From contig NZ_JANUQM010000011.1 in the NCBI RefSeq assembly GCF_030386795.1, positions 124,001 to 188,000 on the forward strand: 64,000 bases of DNA, given 5' to 3'. Positions 61,815 through 64,000 of the stretch are shown in pieces (position 1 is the stretch's first letter; each line of letters starts with the position of its first letter). The notes under the pieces were generated by a model. That model saw only the letters and a program-made list of their open reading frames with translations, searched no databases and was not told where the DNA came from. The position numbers and the translations under genes were made by a program. Origin of the DNA: Streptomyces sp. S.PNR 29 (GTDB taxonomy: Bacteria; Actinomycetota; Actinomycetes; Streptomycetales; Streptomycetaceae).

Positions 61815-62750
61815 TCATGCCGTGACCACGACCCTGCTGTCCTTGCGCGCCAGTCGGGTCAGCAGGTAGTCGACCTCGCCGCGGGCACGCGCAGACAGCG
61901 CCGCCCGGGGCTTGCGCTGGGTGTCGGAGGTCAGGATCCCGCGACGCTTCATCACATACTTGCGCACCGCCAGGCCGACGCCCGGTTGCTGTTCGTAGCG
62001 CAGCAGGGGCAGGTGGGCGTCGAAGATCTCATGGGCGGCGTCACGGTCGCCGGCGGCGGTGTGGCGTACCACGTCGACGAGGAGTTCGGGCACGCAGTAG
62101 CCCGTCATGGCACCGTCGGCTCCGCGCTCCGTCTCGAAGTCCAGGAAGAGCCCGCCGTTTCCGCACAGGATCGACAGCCGGGGCATCGCTCCGTCGGCCT
62201 GCAACTGCCGGAGCGCGCTGATCTTTTCCAGGCCCGGCCAGTCCTCGTGCTTCAGCATCACGCATCCGGGCGCGACGCCGGCGATGCGGGCGATGACGGT
62301 GGGGGACATGACGACGGAGAAGGAGAGCGGGTAGTCCTGGATCACGAACGGCACGTCCTCGCCGATGGCGGCCGACGCTCCCTCGTAGTAGCTCACGATC
62401 TGGTCGTCGGTCCGCAGCGTGTTCGGCGGAGCGATCATGACACCGCTCGCACCGGCTGACATGACGTCAGCCGTCAGGGCCCGCATGGCGGCGTAGCCGG
62501 GTGCGGAGACGCCCACGACGATCGGCAGGCCGGTGCGCTTGATGACGTACTGGACGATGCGCACGCTCTCCTCGTGGGACAGCTTGGGGGCTTCACCCAT
62601 CTGGCCCAGCAGGGTCAGTCCGGTGACACCGGTGGATCCGTAGAAATCGATCAGTCGGCTGAGTGAATCGAAGTCGATCGCACCCGATTCATCGAAGGGC
62701 GTCGGTGCGATGGCGTAGACGCCGGTGGTGTCGCGGGACAGCGCTGCCAT
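61815..62750 (-). CDS. Dihydrodipicolinate synthase/NAL-family lyase
   Basis: The 311-residue class I aldolase-like enzyme has GVYAIAPTPFDESGAIDFDS at the N-terminus, LTLLGQMGEAPKLSHEE (GxxGE motif near residue 49), QDYP with conserved Tyr140, and Schiff-base Lys167 in CVMLKHED. The usual TT pair of lysine-pathway DapA is replaced by LLGQM, so a catabolic aldolase or dehydratase acting on a 2-keto acid is more likely than lysine synthesis. ATG at 62750 follows AAGGAGG. It is 31 bp downstream of the SDR gene and co-transcribed with it. Confidence 0.88.
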   Translation of the reverse strand: MAALSRDTTGVYAIAPTPFDESGAIDFDSLSRLIDFYGSTGVTGLTLLGQMGEAPKLSHEESVRIVQYVIKRTGLPIVVGVSAPGYAAMRALTADVMSAGASGVMIAPPNTLRTDDQIVSYYEGASAAIGEDVPFVIQDYPLSFSVVMSPTVIARIAGVAPGCVMLKHEDWPGLEKISALRQLQADGAMPRLSILCGNGGLFLDFETERGADGAMTGYCVPELLVDVVRHTAAGDRDAAHEIFDAHLPLLRYEQQPGVGLAVRKYVMKRRGILTSDTQRKPRAALSARARGEVDYLLTRLARKDSRVVVTA

Positions 62751-62781
62751 TTCTGCCTCCTTGAATTTACGGTTTCTGTTT

Positions 62782-63567
62782 TCAGAGGCTGGCGATGAGG
62801 CCGCCGTCGACGCGAATGACCGAACCCGTGATGTAGGAGGCCTGACTGCTGGCGAGAAAAGCGACGGCCGCGGCGTATTCACACGGTTCGCCGTAGCGGC
62901 CCACGGGGATCGAAGCGACACTCTCGGCGGAGATCTCCTCGACGGACCTCCACTCCCGCTCGGCCTTGGCCTGGTCCAGGAACTTCGTCCGCTGGGTGCC
63001 GATCCGGCCGGGAACGACCACATTGCAGGTGACGCCGTCGGCCGCCACTTCCCGGGCCAGCGTCTTGGACCAGCCGAGCAGGCTGCCACGCAGGGCGTTC
63101 GACAGCCCGAGGTTGGGAATGGGGGCGATCACGCCGGAACTGGCGCTGGTGATGATCCTGCCCCAGCCGCGGCTCCTCATCACCGGCGCGACCCTGTCCG
63201 TAATCGCGATCACCGACATCACCATGGACCGGAAGTGCCGCAGCCAGATCTCCGGATCCTGCCCGCCCACCGGCGAGGGCGGCGGTCCTCCCGTGTTGTT
63301 GACCAGGATGTCCACAGGGCCGAGAACCCCCTCGACCGTCGTGATGTGCCGGTCGATCGCGTCCAGATCCCCGAGGTTCCATTCCAGGGACACGGCCTTT
63401 CCGCCCAGGCCGGCCACCGCTTCGACGGTGCGCTCGGCAGCCTGGGGACTGATGTCCGCCACGGCGACACCGGCGCCCTCCGCGGCGAGTGCCTGCGCGA
63501 TGGCGCCGCCGAGACCCCCGCCTCCGCCGAGCACCAGTGCGGTCTTGCCTGAGATTCCCAGATCCAC
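62782..63567 (-). CDS. SDR-family oxidoreductase lacking the catalytic Tyr-Lys pair
   Basis: GTG at 63567, seven bases after GAGGAG, starts a 261-residue SDR. The cofactor loop LVLGGGGGLGGAIAQALA (residues 11-28), NNTGGPPP and the C-terminal YITGSVIRVDGG are clear. Where YxxxK is expected the sequence is NLGLSNALRGSLLGWSKTLA; alignment places Ser and Arg at the Tyr and Lys positions. A group of catabolic SDRs shares this S-N-x-x-R pattern. It is the first gene of an operon with the lyase and is divergent from a zinc dehydrogenase gene. Confidence 0.88.
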   Translation of the reverse strand: MDLGISGKTALVLGGGGGLGGAIAQALAAEGAGVAVADISPQAAERTVEAVAGLGGKAVSLEWNLGDLDAIDRHITTVEGVLGPVDILVNNTGGPPPSPVGGQDPEIWLRHFRSMVMSVIAITDRVAPVMRSRGWGRIITSASSGVIAPIPNLGLSNALRGSLLGWSKTLAREVAADGVTCNVVVPGRIGTQRTKFLDQAKAEREWRSVEEISAESVASIPVGRYGEPCEYAAAVAFLASSQASYITGSVIRVDGGLIASL

Positions 63568-63667
63568 AGCTTCACTCCTCGGGCGGGGCCCGTTCCTCGG
63601 CCGTACGGCCGGCGGCGATGTCCCCCGTTCCCGGACGACTCTGCCACGGGCCTGTGGTGAGCCTCCA

Positions 63668-63704
63668 ATAGGAATTCCTCGCGCTGTGCATAAGGGATGC
63701 CTAT
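63668..63704. promoter_or_regulatory. Two LysR-type half-palindromes in a divergent promoter
   Basis: ATAGGAATTCCT (63668-63679) and ATAAGGGATGCCTAT (63690-63704; reverse strand ATAGGCATCCCTTAT) share the core ATAGG-N-AT-N-CCT and lie about 23 bp apart. They sit between the SDR start (63567) and the zinc dehydrogenase start (63816). This spacing and T/A-rich dyad suit a LysR tetramer, probably the product of the gene at 60802-61722. Confidence 0.6.
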
Positions 63705-63815
63705 ACGCCGGGGATGGGAAATCGGCGTTGTCGGCGTGCACGATGGTGTGGGGAAAAGGACTGTTTCGATTCGCCGATTCCCGACGCATGCCGATGGCCG
63801 TGACTGGAGGCCCCT

Positions 63816-64000
63816 ATGTCCTTGCCGAAAACCATGCGGGCCGCGGTGCTGGGTGAACCCGGCACCCTCGCCGTCACGACGCTGCCCGTGCCGCAGGTGG
63901 GGGCGGAAGACGTCCTGGTGCAGGTCCGCAGGGCGTCCCTGTGCGGAACGGACCTGAAGATCCGAAGCCGGCACTTCTTCAAGGACGGCGGCCCCGCTGT
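63816..64000 (+). CDS. Zinc-dependent alcohol dehydrogenase, partial
   Basis: ATG at 63816, behind GGAGG, opens a frame that runs off the right edge after 61 full codons. MRAAVLGEPGTLAVTTLPVP and VLVQVRRASLCGTDLKIRSR are the N-terminal signature of medium-chain zinc dehydrogenases; LCGTD carries the first catalytic-zinc cysteine. It is divergent from the SDR/lyase operon and shares its putative LysR sites, so it probably acts in the same pathway. Confidence 0.85.
   Translation, partial: MSLPKTMRAAVLGEPGTLAVTTLPVPQVGAEDVLVQVRRASLCGTDLKIRSRHFFKDGGPA

Noticed and set aside
61815..62750. Lysine-pathway dapA
   Set aside because: The family fold is right, but the conserved Thr pair of DapA is replaced and the neighbours are catabolic, so the biosynthetic name was not used.

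Overview
The window reads as chromosomal DNA of a high-GC actinomycete, most likely a Streptomyces. Signs are the extreme GC at third codon positions, frequent GTG and TTG starts behind AAGGAGG-like sites, many TetR/LysR/LacI/AraC regulators, Tat- and Sec-exported glycoside hydrolases carrying ricin-type lectin modules, and a LAETG sortase signal. No rRNA, tRNA, CRISPR array or PKS/NRPS genes were seen.

Region 1 (1-15.5 kb) is an ordinary mixture of small units. It holds an MFS exporter fragment divergent from an ArsR-type regulator, a flavin-dependent oxidoreductase behind a textbook MerR-type promoter, a zinc-ribbon protein, a LysR regulator, an FMN reductase divergent from a TetR regulator with two matching operators, a LacI regulator, an aldehyde dehydrogenase, thioredoxin, an FAD disulfide reductase-like protein, an ABC-F ATPase, a peptide deformylase, a PepSY membrane protein, a TPR protein and a pirin.

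Region 2 (15.5-38.3 kb) is a glycan-degradation island flanked and interrupted by remnant DNA. It encodes GH78 (rhamnosidase type), a GH43 resembling exo-beta-1,3-galactanases, two GH29 alpha-fucosidases, a GH95-like enzyme, GH43 with an AbfB module, a GH39-like enzyme, a LAETG-anchored surface protein and a LacI regulator followed by only the first ~85 residues of a sugar-binding lipoprotein. The enzyme set fits plant type II arabinogalactan / arabinogalactan-protein as substrate (inference). The island looks decayed. GH78 is broken by a 55-bp tandem duplication, GH95 has its Tat signal peptide out of frame beside a 17-C tract, one GH29 has a 2-bp insertion, the sugar ABC transporter is missing, and IS30- and IS701-type transposase remnants lie inside.

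Region 3 (38.9-50.3 kb) contains a DHA2-type MFS exporter, an MpaB/DUF2236 oxygenase divergent from its probable TetR regulator (two palindromic operators), a four-gene operon joining an ABC exporter to a NarL-type two-component system, and a divergent three-gene catabolic operon (cupin dioxygenase-like, MFS importer, zinc dehydrogenase).

Region 4 (50.6-64 kb) is catabolic. It holds AraC and TetR regulators, an aldehyde dehydrogenase divergent from an SMP-30 lactonase / SDR / PLP amino-acid deaminase-like / broken MFS / sugar-lactone oxidase series, then TetR, LysR, a dihydrodipicolinate-synthase-family lyase with an SDR, and a divergent zinc alcohol dehydrogenase cut by the window end.
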